From: Gemmatimonadota bacterium
GTDB taxonomy: Bacteria > Gemmatimonadota > Gemmatimonadetes > Longimicrobiales > Gaopeijiaceae
Length of the DNA stretch: 64,000 nt
Assembly: GCA_022340865.1 (NCBI GenBank)
Contig: JAJDNC010000004.1
Coordinates: 78,537-142,536 of the forward strand
Direction: 5' to 3'
In this document: piece after piece, positions 35,399 through 44,567 of the stretch
Position numbering within the stretch: position 1 is the stretch's first letter
Layout: each line of letters opens with the position of its first letter
The notes under the pieces: generated by a model
Told to the model about the DNA's origin: nothing
The model's input: only the letters and a program-made list of their open reading frames with translations
Databases searched by the model: none
Program-made: the position numbers and the translations under genes

Positions 35399-36511
35399 AT
35401 GAAATTCACCATCACCAGGCAGAACCTCCACAATGGTCTTGCTGCCGTCTCGGCCAGCATCCCGTCCAAGACCACCCTGCCTGTGCTCTCCAACATTCTC
35501 TTCGAGGCACGGGAAGGTATGGTGTGGATGAGCGGTACGGATCTGGATGTGTCCGTGCGCGTCAAGGTCCCTGCGGACGTCAAGGAGGAGGGAAGCCTCA
35601 CGGCTCCGGGCAAGAAGCTCCAGGAGATCACCCGTGAGCTCCCCGATCAGCCCGTGGAGGTGTCCACCCGCGGAGACCAGATCGAGCTGAGCAGTGGCCA
35701 CAGCAACTTCAAGTTCAACGGTCTTCCGGCAGAGGAGTTTCCGTCGCTGCCGCAGGTTCAATTCGACGAAGGCTGGAGAGTGGGTGGTGCCGATCTGCAG
35801 CGGCTCATCCACCACACGTCCTTTGCGGTCTCCACGGAAGAGAGCCGGCCGATTCTGAACGGCGTGCTCTGGGAGCTGCGTGACGGCAGCATGCGGATGA
35901 TCGCCACGAACGGCCATCGCCTGGCTCGTATGGGCGTGGCGACGGCTCCCAGCAATGCCCCGTCGGCGGACTTCATCGTCCCGCCGGCGGCGCTTCAGCA
36001 CGTTCAGCGGCTCTTCAAGGGCGAAGAAGAGCTCATGGTCGCGCGGAACGGCAATCACCTGGGCTTCGGGAGCGAGGCGGTCGAGGTCTTCTCCCGTCTC
36101 ATCGAAGGTACCTACCCCAACTACGACCAAGTCATCCCCCGGGACAACGACAAGGTCGCGACGGTTCCCAAGAAGGCACTGGAGTCCGCGGTTCGCAGGA
36201 TGGCGGTGGTGGCATCGGACCAGACACACCGCATCCGCCTCAAGTTCGAGACCGACCGCGTGCATCTGAACGTGCTGACTCCCGACCTCGGCGAGGGACA
36301 CGATGAGATCGACGTAGGCTACGCCGGCGAAGAGCTGGAGATCGGGTTCAACGCCAACTACCTGCTCGAGGTCCTCCGGTACATGGCCAGCGACGAGGTG
36401 AAGGTGACCTTCAAGGCACCGGAGCGGGCAGCCACGGTCGAGCCGGTGGCCGAGGGGGACGAGAGCATCGACTACCTCTGCCTCATCATGCCGCTCCGGC
36501 TCCTCGACTGA
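35399..36511 (+). CDS. dnaN: DNA polymerase III beta subunit (sliding clamp)
   Basis: A 370-residue protein that forms the dimeric ring tethering DNA polymerase. Three clamp domains of about 120 residues are evident: MKFTITRQNLHNGLAAVSAS, the middle domain with SFAVSTEESRPILNGVLWEL and TNGHRLA, and the C-terminal domain ending in the canonical LIMPLRLLD, which forms the peptide-binding pocket. Starts with ATG at 35399 just after the AT-rich origin block. A strong terminator follows. Confidence 0.97.
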   Translation: MKFTITRQNLHNGLAAVSASIPSKTTLPVLSNILFEAREGMVWMSGTDLDVSVRVKVPADVKEEGSLTAPGKKLQEITRELPDQPVEVSTRGDQIELSSGHSNFKFNGLPAEEFPSLPQVQFDEGWRVGGADLQRLIHHTSFAVSTEESRPILNGVLWELRDGSMRMIATNGHRLARMGVATAPSNAPSADFIVPPAALQHVQRLFKGEEELMVARNGNHLGFGSEAVEVFSRLIEGTYPNYDQVIPRDNDKVATVPKKALESAVRRMAVVASDQTHRIRLKFETDRVHLNVLTPDLGEGHDEIDVGYAGEELEIGFNANYLLEVLRYMASDEVKVTFKAPERAATVEPVAEGDESIDYLCLIMPLRLLD

Positions 36512-36550
36512 CGACGACCGGGGGAGCTGGTCGCCCGGAGCGCGGCGAAC

Positions 36551-36591
36551 GAGGGCGGTGGAGGAGACATCTCCACCGCCCTCCTGCTTTT
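36551..36591. terminator. Intrinsic terminator after dnaN
   Basis: A perfect 13-base-pair stem, GAGGGCGGTGGAG (36551-36563) with CTCCACCGCCCTC (36571-36583), a 7-base loop and TTTT at 36588-36591. It ends the rightward dnaA-dnaN transcript. On the other strand the hairpin could also stop the converging pyrE transcript, though without a clear U-tract. Confidence 0.88.
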
Positions 36592-36607
36592 CGCATCCAA
36601 GGAGCGA

Positions 36608-37189
36608 TCAGCGCGCAGCGCCTTCCCGGCGTGCGGCCTCCAGGAGCTCCTGACCCGTGAACACGGACAGTAGCTCGAGGCCCTCGGACTCGAGGAGCCG
36701 GCGGCCACCCTCCTCCCTGTCGACCAGGGTCAGAACACCGAGCACCTCGGGGCCGTGCTCGCGAACGGCAGCTACCGCAGCCAGAGCGCTGGAGCCCGTG
36801 GTCATGCAGTCCTCGATGACCACGCAGCGTGCGTCCTTCGGAAGCCCGCCCTCTATACGCTGCGCGGTGCCGTGCTCCTTCGCCTTCTTCCGCACCGAAT
36901 ACGCATCGAGATGGCGGCCCTCCAGCCAGCTCCGATGGGCGATGGCGTACGACACCGGATCGGCACCCATGGTGAGACCGCCCACATGGCTCGGCTCGAG
37001 GCCGCTCCGGCGAAGGAGGTCGAAGGCCACGTACCCCACCAGGACCTGGCCCTCGGCGCTCATGGTCGTCTGTCGGGCGTCCACGTAATACGAAGAGCGC
37101 ACCCCGCTGGACAGCGTGAAATCGCCGATGCGGACCGAGCGCTCGACCAGGAGCTCTCTGAGCCTGTCACGATGGTTCATGCCCGCCAT
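36608..37189 (-). CDS. pyrE: Orotate phosphoribosyltransferase
   Basis: A 193-residue enzyme of de novo pyrimidine synthesis converting orotate and PRPP to OMP. The PRPP-binding motif is VVIEDCMTTGSSALAA at about residue 125, and the flexible-loop basic segment SVRKKAKEHGT at about 100 supplies catalytic Lys. The length is normal. ATG 37189 is used; an ATG three codons later is possible. It converges with dnaN and is 59 bases downstream of the thioesterase gene on the same strand. Confidence 0.93.
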   Translation of the reverse strand: MAGMNHRDRLRELLVERSVRIGDFTLSSGVRSSYYVDARQTTMSAEGQVLVGYVAFDLLRRSGLEPSHVGGLTMGADPVSYAIAHRSWLEGRHLDAYSVRKKAKEHGTAQRIEGGLPKDARCVVIEDCMTTGSSALAAVAAVREHGPEVLGVLTLVDREEGGRRLLESEGLELLSVFTGQELLEAARREGAAR

Positions 37190-37248
37190 GGTGCCTGCCG
37201 CTCACACCCGACGCAAGGCCGGCCACTCCCGAGGGGTCGGCCTTGCGT

Positions 37249-37695
37249 TCACCCGGGATCGCTGCCGGGCACCGCCAACCCGAGGGCGACGTGCACCTCG
37301 GCGGGAACCCGCATGGGCTTCCGGTCGGCGCCGACCCACACGGCCGTGACCCGGGCGCGTGCGAGCACCGAGGACGGGTCGGCGGCGGGGCTGATCTCCT
37401 GGGCCAGCACCATGCTGGTACGCTTGTAGCCATCCACCCACGTGCGGATGCGGAGGCGCTCGTTCAAGCGCGCCTCTTTCAGGTAGTCCACCTCGATGCG
37501 CACCACGTAGACCCCCCAACCGCGGGCCACGAGCTCCTCGTAGGGGAAGCCCCCTTGTCGAAGGGCATCGAAGCGGGCGTATTCCAGGTAGTTCAGAAAG
37601 ACGGCGTGGTTGGCGTGCCCGAAGGAGTCGAGCTCGTAGCTGCGCACCTCCACGAAGGACTCCGCCACACGTGCCTGGTGAGATAGATCGCTCAT
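37249..37695 (-). CDS. 4HBT-type acyl-CoA thioesterase (YbgC/FadM-like)
   Basis: A 148-residue hot-dog-fold thioesterase. The active-site region YELDSFGHANHAVFLNYLEY has the catalytic Asp and the GHxNHxxY pattern of the 4-hydroxybenzoyl-CoA/YbgC group, followed by the long central helix FDALRQGGF. Likely hydrolyses acyl-CoA; chain-length preference cannot be read from the sequence. Co-directional with pyrE, 59 bases apart. Confidence 0.87.
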   Translation of the reverse strand: MSDLSHQARVAESFVEVRSYELDSFGHANHAVFLNYLEYARFDALRQGGFPYEELVARGWGVYVVRIEVDYLKEARLNERLRIRTWVDGYKRTSMVLAQEISPAADPSSVLARARVTAVWVGADRKPMRVPAEVHVALGLAVPGSDPG

Positions 37696-37834
37696 GCGCT
37701 AAACAAGGCGCCGAGACCGGCCCCGGGGCAAGGAGGGCGGGCCGACGGGAGCGGAGTGCCGGGAGAGAAGGGGACCGGCCCGGGTTCATCGACTCGCTTG
37801 CCGGGGATGTCGATCCCCCGATAACCTGGCGGCC

Positions 37835-39355
37835 GTGACCACCACAGCGCGCTCTCGTCGACACCCGCGTCACCCCGCCCGCCTTCGTGCCCTGGCGCTG
37901 GGTGCGGCGCTGGCCGCGTGCATCCCGACGGCGGCCGGCGCCCAGACCTCCGGCCAGGGGATCCTCGTGCTGGCGGCGGCCAGCCTCACCGACGTGCTGC
38001 CCCGGGTGGCCGAGGCGTGGACCCGTCAGGGGGGAGCGCCGGTGCACTTCTCGTTCGACGCCACGTCGAGGCTGGCGCCGCAGGCGGTCGAGGGTGCCCC
38101 CGCAGACCTGTTCTTCTCCGCCGACGAGGCGTGGATGACCTGGCTCGAGGAGCGGGGCGGCGTAGTGAAGAGCACCGAGCGCCGCTTCCTGGAGAACACC
38201 CTCGTCGTGGTGGTGCCGGCGGGCGCGCCCGCCCCCTCCGGCCCGGCGGCGCTGGTGGGCGTCGCGAAGCTGGCCCTGGCCGGAGAGAACGTGCCGGCGG
38301 GGCGCTACGCCCGCGAGGCTCTCGAGGCCACGGGGGTGTGGGCGAAGGTGAAGGACCACGTGATCCGGGGTGGCTCGGTGCGGGGCGCCCTGGAGTGGGT
38401 CGCTCGCGGCGAGGTGGGTGCGGGGATCGTGTACGGGACGGACGCCCTGTCCGAGGCGCGGGTCTCGGTGGCGTTCACCTTCCCGGAGGACACGCACCAG
38501 CCCATACGCTACCCGGCGGCGGTGCTGACCGCCTCCCGGCATCCGGCCCTGGCGCGCGCCTTCCTGGACTTCGCGGCGGGGCCCCAGGCCCGAGGGATCT
38601 TCGAGAGCGCCGGCTTCACGGTGGGGGAGGCGGCGAAGGCGCCCGGCTCGGCTCCTCACGCGACGACCCCGAACCCGGCCTCGGCCGTGCGCATCTCCCT
38701 GATGGTGGCGCTGCTGGCCACCCTCGCGGGCTTTCCCGTCGCGGTGGCCTTCGGATGGCTTCTGGCGCGCCACGACTTCCGGGGCAAGGTCGTGCTTTCC
38801 ACCGTCGTTCTCGCGCCGCTGGTGATGCCGCCGGTGGTCACCGGATTTCTGCTCCTGAGCGTGCTCGGAAGCCGGAGCCCCCTGGGCCGCGGCCTCGCGG
38901 CGCTGGGGCTGCAGGTCCCGTTCACGCTCCTGGGGGCGGCGGTGGCGGCACTGGCGGTGGGCTTTCCCCTCTACGTTCTCACGGTTCGCAACGCCTTCGA
39001 GGCTGTCGACCCGCACTACGAGGAGGTGTCCTGGACGCTGGGCGTCGGACGGCGCAGGACCTTCTTGCGCGTCTCCCTGCCGCTGGCCGTGCCCGGGATC
39101 GTCGCGGGGGCCGTTCTCGCGTTCGCGCGGGCCCTGGGGGAGTTCGGCGCTACCGTGGTGCTGGCCGGCAACGTCGAGGGGCGGACGCGGACCATCGCGC
39201 TGGCCATCTACACGCTTCTCGAGGCCCCGGCCGCCCGCCGGGACACGTGGATCCTCGTCGGTGCGAGCGTGGCCATCTCCCTGGCGGCGCTGGTGGGGTA
39301 CGAGGCGCTCTCCCGGAGGCAGCGCAGGAGGCTGGAGGTGCGGGGTGGCGGGTGA
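37835..39355 (+). CDS. modAB: Molybdate ABC transporter: fused ModA substrate-binding and ModB permease
   Basis: One 506-residue chain combines two normally separate proteins. After a signal segment (about 10-35) the ModA domain spans residues 40-275, with the oxyanion-binding opening LVLAAASLTDVLP, FDATSRLAPQ, and GIVYGTDAL. A Pro/Ala linker leads to ModB at 285-500 with about five to six helices and the EAA loop EVSWTLGVGRRRTFLRVSLP. The start is GTG. The binding domain is thus tethered to the permease on the outer face, as in some other ABC importers. It overlaps modC by 11 bases. A GC-rich hairpin (about 37801-37823) precedes the start. Confidence 0.9.
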   Translation: MTTTARSRRHPRHPARLRALALGAALAACIPTAAGAQTSGQGILVLAAASLTDVLPRVAEAWTRQGGAPVHFSFDATSRLAPQAVEGAPADLFFSADEAWMTWLEERGGVVKSTERRFLENTLVVVVPAGAPAPSGPAALVGVAKLALAGENVPAGRYAREALEATGVWAKVKDHVIRGGSVRGALEWVARGEVGAGIVYGTDALSEARVSVAFTFPEDTHQPIRYPAAVLTASRHPALARAFLDFAAGPQARGIFESAGFTVGEAAKAPGSAPHATTPNPASAVRISLMVALLATLAGFPVAVAFGWLLARHDFRGKVVLSTVVLAPLVMPPVVTGFLLLSVLGSRSPLGRGLAALGLQVPFTLLGAAVAALAVGFPLYVLTVRNAFEAVDPHYEEVSWTLGVGRRRTFLRVSLPLAVPGIVAGAVLAFARALGEFGATVVLAGNVEGRTRTIALAIYTLLEAPAARRDTWILVGASVAISLAALVGYEALSRRQRRRLEVRGGG

Positions 39356-39989
39356 CACCTGGGGGGGCATCCGCATGCACGTCGGGGTGCCGCTGGCGGC
39401 GCATCCCCTGGAGGTCTCCCTGGAGACCAGCGCCCGCTCCGTGGCCATCGTGGGGCCGTCGGGGGCCGGAAAGAGCACGCTGCTCCGGGTGCTCGCCGGG
39501 GTGGAGCACCGGGCCCGGGGCGAGGTGGTGGTGGACGGGGCGGTCTGGCTCGATCCGAGCCGGGGCATGGTGGTGCCCCCGTGGGAACGACGTGTGGGGT
39601 GGGTCCCGCAGGAGATGCTGCTCTTTCCCCATCTTTCGGTGCGGGAGAACCTGGGATTCGCCGGCGGGAGCGACCGCGAGGTCGAGGAGACGGCGGCGCT
39701 CCTCCAGGTGGGGCACCTGCTGGATCGACGCCCGCGGCGGCTCTCCGGCGGCGAGCGCCAACGCGTGGCCCTGGGCCGTGCCCTCCTGTCGGCTCCCCGC
39801 CTGCTGCTGCTGGACGAGCCCTTCTCCGCGCTGGACCGCGCTCTCCGGAAGCAGATCTCCGCGACCGTCAGGCGACTGATCGTGGAGCGGGCGATTCCGC
39901 TGGTGCTCATAAGCCACGACGACGCCGACACCCGGATGCTTGCCGAGGAGCACTGGCACCTCCGTGACGGTACGCTCGAGCCCTTGTAG
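39345..39989 (+). CDS. modC: Molybdate ABC transporter ATP-binding protein
   Basis: A 214-residue ABC ATPase powering the ModAB fusion. Walker A is GPSGAGKSTLLR (about residue 37), the Q-loop lies in GWVPQEMLLFPHLS, the signature is RLSGGERQRVALGRAL and Walker B is LLLLDEPFSALD, with the switch His in ISHDD. It lacks the C-terminal Mop domain of E. coli ModC. The GTG at 39345 is chosen because GGAGG lies six bases upstream; an ATG at 39375 would also preserve the ATPase. Translationally coupled to modAB. Confidence 0.9.
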   Translation: MAGDTWGGIRMHVGVPLAAHPLEVSLETSARSVAIVGPSGAGKSTLLRVLAGVEHRARGEVVVDGAVWLDPSRGMVVPPWERRVGWVPQEMLLFPHLSVRENLGFAGGSDREVEETAALLQVGHLLDRRPRRLSGGERQRVALGRALLSAPRLLLLDEPFSALDRALRKQISATVRRLIVERAIPLVLISHDDADTRMLAEEHWHLRDGTLEPL

Positions 39990-40062
39990 CTCACACCCGG
40001 TGCGACACCGGCGGCCCGTCACCGTGCCGGACGGTGGATCCGGCACCCACCCTTCGGCGCCG

Positions 40063-43000
40063 CTACCCGTCCAGCAGCCCGGCGTCGCGGATCACATCCC
40101 CCAGCTCGGCCCGGGATTCGAGCTCGAGCTTCTGGAAGATGTTGGACAGGTGCGTGCTCACCGTTCTCGGTGAGATGCCCAGGTCCTTGCCGATGGCCTT
40201 GTTGGACTTGCGGCGAGCCACGAGCCGAGCGATCTCCAGCTCCCGCTCCGTGAGCCCCGCCAGCCCCTCGCCCGCACCCCGGGGCGGTGGGCGGTGGCCG
40301 AGCTCCCGGAACTGGATGCGCGCCTTTTCCAGCTCCTGCTCGGCCCCCAGTCGAGCGAGCACGTCGTGGACGCGACGCAGCTCGGCGAGGGCGCCCCCGG
40401 TGTCGCCGATGTCCGCGAGGCGTCCGGCGAGCTGGCGGCGTATGCGCACCGCATACGGGATCATGGGGATCTCCTCCAGGGCTTCGGCTGCTTGCCTCAT
40501 GAGGACCGCGCCACGCGCCGGGTCTCCACGCTTCCAGCACACGAGCGCGTCGCACGCGTCGGCCCACGCGAGGCCCAGCTTGTGGCTGAGCGCTTCGGCG
40601 AGGGTGCGCATACGCTCTCCGACGTCCGCGGCCTCGTCGATGTGGCCCGCCCACAAGCACGCCTCGGCCAGGATGGGCAGGAGACGGTGGACGGCCCACA
40701 GCCGATAGCCCGTCCCCTCGGCGATCTCGAGGCCCCGCCGCGCCGCCAGGATCGACGCCTCGTAGTCCCCGATCGCGACCCGGTAGTGTGCCAGTGCGAT
40801 ATACGCGGGTACCACCATGTGCACGTCGCGCAGGCCCCCGGGCTGGTCGATGCCGGCCATCTCGCACGCTTCGTCAACCATGGCCTGCGCCCGGTCGAGA
40901 TCCCCTCGCCCGATGTGGATGAGCGAGGTCCATGCGAGGACCCGGGCGAGGAGCGAGGCCTGGTTCAGGCTACGCGCCAGCGCGATGGACTGCTCGCCCA
41001 CCGCGATGCCCTCGTCCCACTCGCCGGAGCCGAAGGCCCGCTCGATGGCCATGTCTGCGGTCCAGAGTCTCAGGACGGGGGAGCGCAGGCGATCGGCGAG
41101 GTCCGTGGCCGCTTCGATCCCCTGGGCCATGCCCTTCGTGTCGCCGGTCATGCCCGCGAGCACCGCGAGGCCCCAGCGGGCCCAGAACTCCACGCTGAGG
41201 TTGCCGGTGGAGGCTGCCAGGTCGATGGCCCGGCGCGCGTGCTTCTCGGCCGTGGCGGGAGGGCCGATCCACACGTGCAGGAGCGACAGCGCCCGGTGCG
41301 CCCGGGCCAACAGCTCGGGGCTACCCAGCGCTTCCGCCCGTGGCAGCGCCGCCTGGAGCTCGGCCAGGGCCTCGGGCGCGCGACCCAGCTGCTGGAGACA
41401 GTGTCCCCGCACCAGATGGATGTGAACGGCATCCGCCGTGCTTCCCATGGCTTCCGCCGCCGCGAGCCCGGCCTCGAGATGGGCGAGGGCCTCCTCGTGT
41501 CGCCCGCACCAGAACGTGGCGAGACCCAGAGCCCGCCAGGCGGCCGGGTCCGCCTTCGCGTCCGTCGCCGGCCTGGCGAGGAGCGCCGACCACATGGTGG
41601 CGGCCTTCTCGTACTCCCCCAGACGCAGATGCGCCCGGGCGATCTCCCGCCTCAGGACCGGGGCCGTGGTCCCGTCCGGCGCGCTGTATTCCGGCGGGAT
41701 CCGGTGCAGGGCGGAGCGCAGGTAATCCACGGCCTCTCTGTCGGCGTGTCGTTCGGTGGCCCGCCGCCCGGCGGCGGTGAGGTAGAGGATGGCCTTTTCT
41801 CCGAAGGCGTCCGTGTCGGTGCGCGCGAAGTGGTAAGCGAGCTCGTCGGCGTGGTCCATCGCCCGCTGTCCCCAGAAGGCCTCCATGGCCTCCGCGACGG
41901 CGCCGTGCATCATACGCGCGCGCTGTAGCCCGAGCTCCTGGTAGAGGGTCTCTCCCACCACGGGATGTATGAACTCGTAGACCACGGAACCCCCGTCGGC
42001 TCGCTCGGTGAGGATCCGATGGGCGCACAGCTCCTCCAGGGCCGACAGCAGGGCGGGGCCGGGGAGCTCGCCGACGGAGACGAGCAAGGGGTAGTCCGCC
42101 CTCGTGCCGATGACGGCGACGAGGTCCGCCACCGTTCTCGCGTTCTCGGAGACGCCCGCGAAATGGGCCGCCACCGCATCCCGGATGGAGGCCGGCAGCC
42201 CCAGGTCCTTGGCGTCCCAACCAATCCAGGTGCCCTCCTGACTCGTGAGACCGCCGCTGGCGACCAGGGCCTTGAGGATCTCCTCCACGAAGAAGGGGTT
42301 GCCCCGGGTCCATCCGTAGAGCATCGCTGCGAACTCCCCTACCAGGCCGGCGTCCACCGCGAAGGCGCGGGACACCAGCTCGGTGACCTGCTCCCGGGAC
42401 ATGGGCTCGAGATGCAGGGTGCGCGCGACCCCGACGGAATGCAGGGACCGCTCGAGCTGGCTCAGGCGGGGGTTCCGGTCCCGCTCGTCGTCGTTGTAGG
42501 TGCACACGATGAGCAGCGGCCGACCCACTGCCTGGCGCGCGATGAAGTGGAGGAGCTCCAGCGAAGAATGGTCCGCCCACTGCAGGTCCTCGAGGATCAC
42601 GAGCAGCGGCGTACGCGCGGCGCAGTTCTTCAGGAACTCGGTGAAGTTCCAGAGCAACCGGGTGCGGAACTCCGCGGGATCGTCCTCGGAGAGCGGGCCC
42701 CGCTGCCCGCCGTGCTCCAGGGTCGGAAAGAGATAGCCGAGGTCGCCCTCGCCCCCTCGCGACAGCACGGAGAGCGTATCGGGTTCCATCTCCCGGAGCA
42801 TGGGCAGAAAGGCGTCGGAAAAGAGCGCATAGGGCACGCCAAGCTCCACCGCGTAGGCACGGCCCCGGGCCACTGACCAGCCCCGCTGCACGGCCTTGTC
42901 CGCCAGCTCGTCCACGAGCCGGGTCTTACCGACGCCGCTGCCGCCGGAGAGCACCAACGTGGAGACCGCACGGTCGCCACCGTCGATGAGATCTCCGAGG

Positions 43001-43095
43001 GCAGCCAGCTCCTCGGTGCGGCCTATCAGCGGCAGGGGAAACACGGGACGAGTCCCGTTTCCCCCCTTCGCCGGGGGTTTCGCGAGAGCGCTCAT
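40063..43095 (-). CDS. Large LuxR-family regulator with AAA-type ATPase (LAL/MalT-like)
   Basis: A 1010-residue regulator. The N-terminal NTPase domain has Walker A GGSGVGKTRLVDELADKA at about residue 50 and LLVILEDLQWADHSS as Walker B. A long helical TPR-like sensor region (about 400-930) follows, then a C-terminal LuxR HTH, LTERELEIARLVARRKSNKA and GISPRTVSTHLSNI. Such proteins are ATP-dependent activators responding to an unknown ligand or partner. ATG 43095 is preferred to a TTG at 43137. The 300-base upstream gap contains a structured palindromic element. Targets unknown; modABC is the nearest operon. Confidence 0.87.
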   Translation of the reverse strand: MSALAKPPAKGGNGTRPVFPLPLIGRTEELAALGDLIDGGDRAVSTLVLSGGSGVGKTRLVDELADKAVQRGWSVARGRAYAVELGVPYALFSDAFLPMLREMEPDTLSVLSRGGEGDLGYLFPTLEHGGQRGPLSEDDPAEFRTRLLWNFTEFLKNCAARTPLLVILEDLQWADHSSLELLHFIARQAVGRPLLIVCTYNDDERDRNPRLSQLERSLHSVGVARTLHLEPMSREQVTELVSRAFAVDAGLVGEFAAMLYGWTRGNPFFVEEILKALVASGGLTSQEGTWIGWDAKDLGLPASIRDAVAAHFAGVSENARTVADLVAVIGTRADYPLLVSVGELPGPALLSALEELCAHRILTERADGGSVVYEFIHPVVGETLYQELGLQRARMMHGAVAEAMEAFWGQRAMDHADELAYHFARTDTDAFGEKAILYLTAAGRRATERHADREAVDYLRSALHRIPPEYSAPDGTTAPVLRREIARAHLRLGEYEKAATMWSALLARPATDAKADPAAWRALGLATFWCGRHEEALAHLEAGLAAAEAMGSTADAVHIHLVRGHCLQQLGRAPEALAELQAALPRAEALGSPELLARAHRALSLLHVWIGPPATAEKHARRAIDLAASTGNLSVEFWARWGLAVLAGMTGDTKGMAQGIEAATDLADRLRSPVLRLWTADMAIERAFGSGEWDEGIAVGEQSIALARSLNQASLLARVLAWTSLIHIGRGDLDRAQAMVDEACEMAGIDQPGGLRDVHMVVPAYIALAHYRVAIGDYEASILAARRGLEIAEGTGYRLWAVHRLLPILAEACLWAGHIDEAADVGERMRTLAEALSHKLGLAWADACDALVCWKRGDPARGAVLMRQAAEALEEIPMIPYAVRIRRQLAGRLADIGDTGGALAELRRVHDVLARLGAEQELEKARIQFRELGHRPPPRGAGEGLAGLTERELEIARLVARRKSNKAIGKDLGISPRTVSTHLSNIFQKLELESRAELGDVIRDAGLLDG

Positions 43096-43264
43096 GATCA
43101 CGCGCGGAAGAGAATCGCTGGCAGGGATGCCAGCCAAAGTACGATGCCCCGGGTTGCACCGACAGGTAATGCCGGGGCAGCCGAAGGGTCGCGCATGGGC
43201 GCGGCCTGTCGGCTCTCGTGCCGGAACGGCCGCCCCAACCCATAGCCACGTAAGTCACTGTCAT

Positions 43265-43373
43265 TCATAGTGATGGGCGCATGGGGACCAACGCCTTCGG
43301 CGTCGGTGCCCTCGCCGTAGCGCTGCTACGACTCGTCGTCGTGCCTTGCCTGAGCAGCGAAAGCCCCATGCGC
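43265..43373. repeat. Structured palindromic element between uppS and the LuxR-type regulator
   Basis: A perfect 10-base inverted repeat, GCGCATGGGG (43277-43286) and CCCCATGCGC (43364-43373), encloses two perfect hairpins: ACGCC-TTC-GGCGT (43291-43303) and GTAGC-GCT-GCTAC (43317-43329). The second competes with a longer-range pairing of CGCTGCT (43321-43327) with AGCAGCG (43353-43359). On the minus strand it lies after uppS and in the leader of the regulator. A 34-codon minus-strand ORF (ATG 43369, stop 43265) spans the element. There is no T-run. The mutually exclusive pairings would suit an RNA switch, but a mobile palindromic repeat is equally possible. Confidence 0.5.
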
Positions 43374-43402
43374 GCGGGGTACTCCCCTTCTTCAGCACCC
43401 TG

Positions 43403-44131
43403 CTAGACGGCGGCCGCGACCCTCCCGAACCGCCGCTCGCGTGAGCGAAAGTCGCGGACCGCGGTCGCCAGGTCTCCCTTGCCGAAGTCGGGCCACATCC
43501 TCGGAGTGAACGTCAGCTCCGCATAGGCGCACTCCCAGAGGAGGAAGTCGCTCAAGCGCTGCTCGCCCCCGGTGCGGATGAGGAGATCCACCTCGGGCGT
43601 GGGCTCTCGCAGACCCATGGCCTCGCCCACCCGGGCGGCGAAGCCGTCACGGTCCAGATCGACACTGCCGGACTCGGCGGCCAGGCGCGCCGCCGACACC
43701 AGCACGTCGCGGCTCGAGTAGTCCACGGCCAGGCGGAGCCGTAGCCGGCCACCCTGGGCCGTAGCGGCCTCGGCGCTTCGAATGGCCGCCACGAGGGGGG
43801 CCGAGAGGCGGTCACGGCGCCCCATGACCTCCAGGCGCACGCCGTTCTCGAGAAGCTCCGGGACCTCCTTCCGCAGATACGACCGGAACAGCCCCATGAG
43901 CGTACGAACTTCCCGCGGCGGGCGCTGCCAGTTGTCCGAGGAGAACGCGTACAGGGTGAGCGTTCCCACACCCAGATCGGGAGCCGCTTCGACGACGCGT
44001 CGGACGGCGTGTGCTCCCTGACGATGGCCCCACTCCCTGGGTCTGCCCCGGGCCACGGCCCAACGGCCGTTGCCGTCCATGATGATGGCCACGTGGAGAC
44101 CGGGCGGAGAGGGGAAAGCACTCTGTATCAT
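43403..44131 (-). CDS. uppS: Isoprenyl (undecaprenyl) diphosphate synthase
   Basis: A cis-prenyltransferase of 242 residues that makes the lipid carrier for cell-wall synthesis from IPP and FPP. The family signature [10 protein letters not shown] has the catalytic Asp at about residue 19; SSDNWQRP (the flexible loop) and the C-terminal [20 protein letters not shown] follow. ATG 44131 is chosen to match the family start; the upstream frame is not conserved and the ribosome binding site is weak. It is an ordinary partner to the MEP gene ispH at the left end. Confidence 0.94.
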   Translation of the reverse strand: MIQSAFPSPPGLHVAIIMDGNGRWAVARGRPREWGHRQGAHAVRRVVEAAPDLGVGTLTLYAFSSDNWQRPPREVRTLMGLFRSYLRKEVPELLENGVRLEVMGRRDRLSAPLVAAIRSAEAATAQGGRLRLRLAVDYSSRDVLVSAARLAAESGSVDLDRDGFAARVGEAMGLREPTPEVDLLIRTGGEQRLSDFLLWECAYAELTFTPRMWPDFGKGDLATAVRDFRSRERRFGRVAAAV

Positions 44132-44171
44132 AGAGACGCTCTGGCAAAAAAAACGGCGTTGAACACCACGC

Positions 44172-44567
44172 TCAACCCTCCCGGGTCGCGCGGATGATGG
44201 CCTCCATATGGTCCAGATACGACGCGAGGGCACGCCGACCCAGCGCCGTCAATGCATAATCGGTCCGCGGGGTGCGCCCCTCGAACGACTTCTTGCACAG
44301 CACGTACCCCGCGTCCTCTAGACGCCGCGCGTGGGCGCTGAGGTTACCGTCGGTGGTTCCGAGGAGGTCCCGCAGGTCGGTGAAGGTGAGCGAGCCGTTC
44401 ACCGCCAGCGCGCTGACGATGCCCAACCTCACCCTCTCGTGGATGAGCTGGTCGAGCTCGAGGGCCCCCGTCTCGGGATGCTGACCCTCGAGCGCTCCCA
44501 GGGGAGGGCGGTCGACTGCGGGTGTCGTCGGGCGCGCGCGCCGCGCCGCGCTGCGTTCAGCCGCCAT
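44172..44567 (-). CDS. Winged-helix transcriptional regulator
   Basis: A 131-residue protein with a winged helix at about 38-115: [20 protein letters not shown], then [20 protein letters not shown] as recognition region and a wing [18 protein letters not shown]. It is the small ArsR/PadR-like type often paired with a membrane protein. The ATG at 44567 lies 11 bases inside the upstream membrane gene, so they are translationally coupled and probably functionally paired. Ligand and operator unknown. Confidence 0.8.
   Translation of the reverse strand: MAAERSAARRARPTTPAVDRPPLGALEGQHPETGALELDQLIHERVRLGIVSALAVNGSLTFTDLRDLLGTTDGNLSAHARRLEDAGYVLCKKSFEGRTPRTDYALTALGRRALASYLDHMEAIIRATREG

Noticed and set aside
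37696..37834. Possible molybdenum-cofactor riboswitch ahead of modAB
   Set aside because: Only a short GC-rich hairpin is seen; the conserved Moco aptamer elements are absent.
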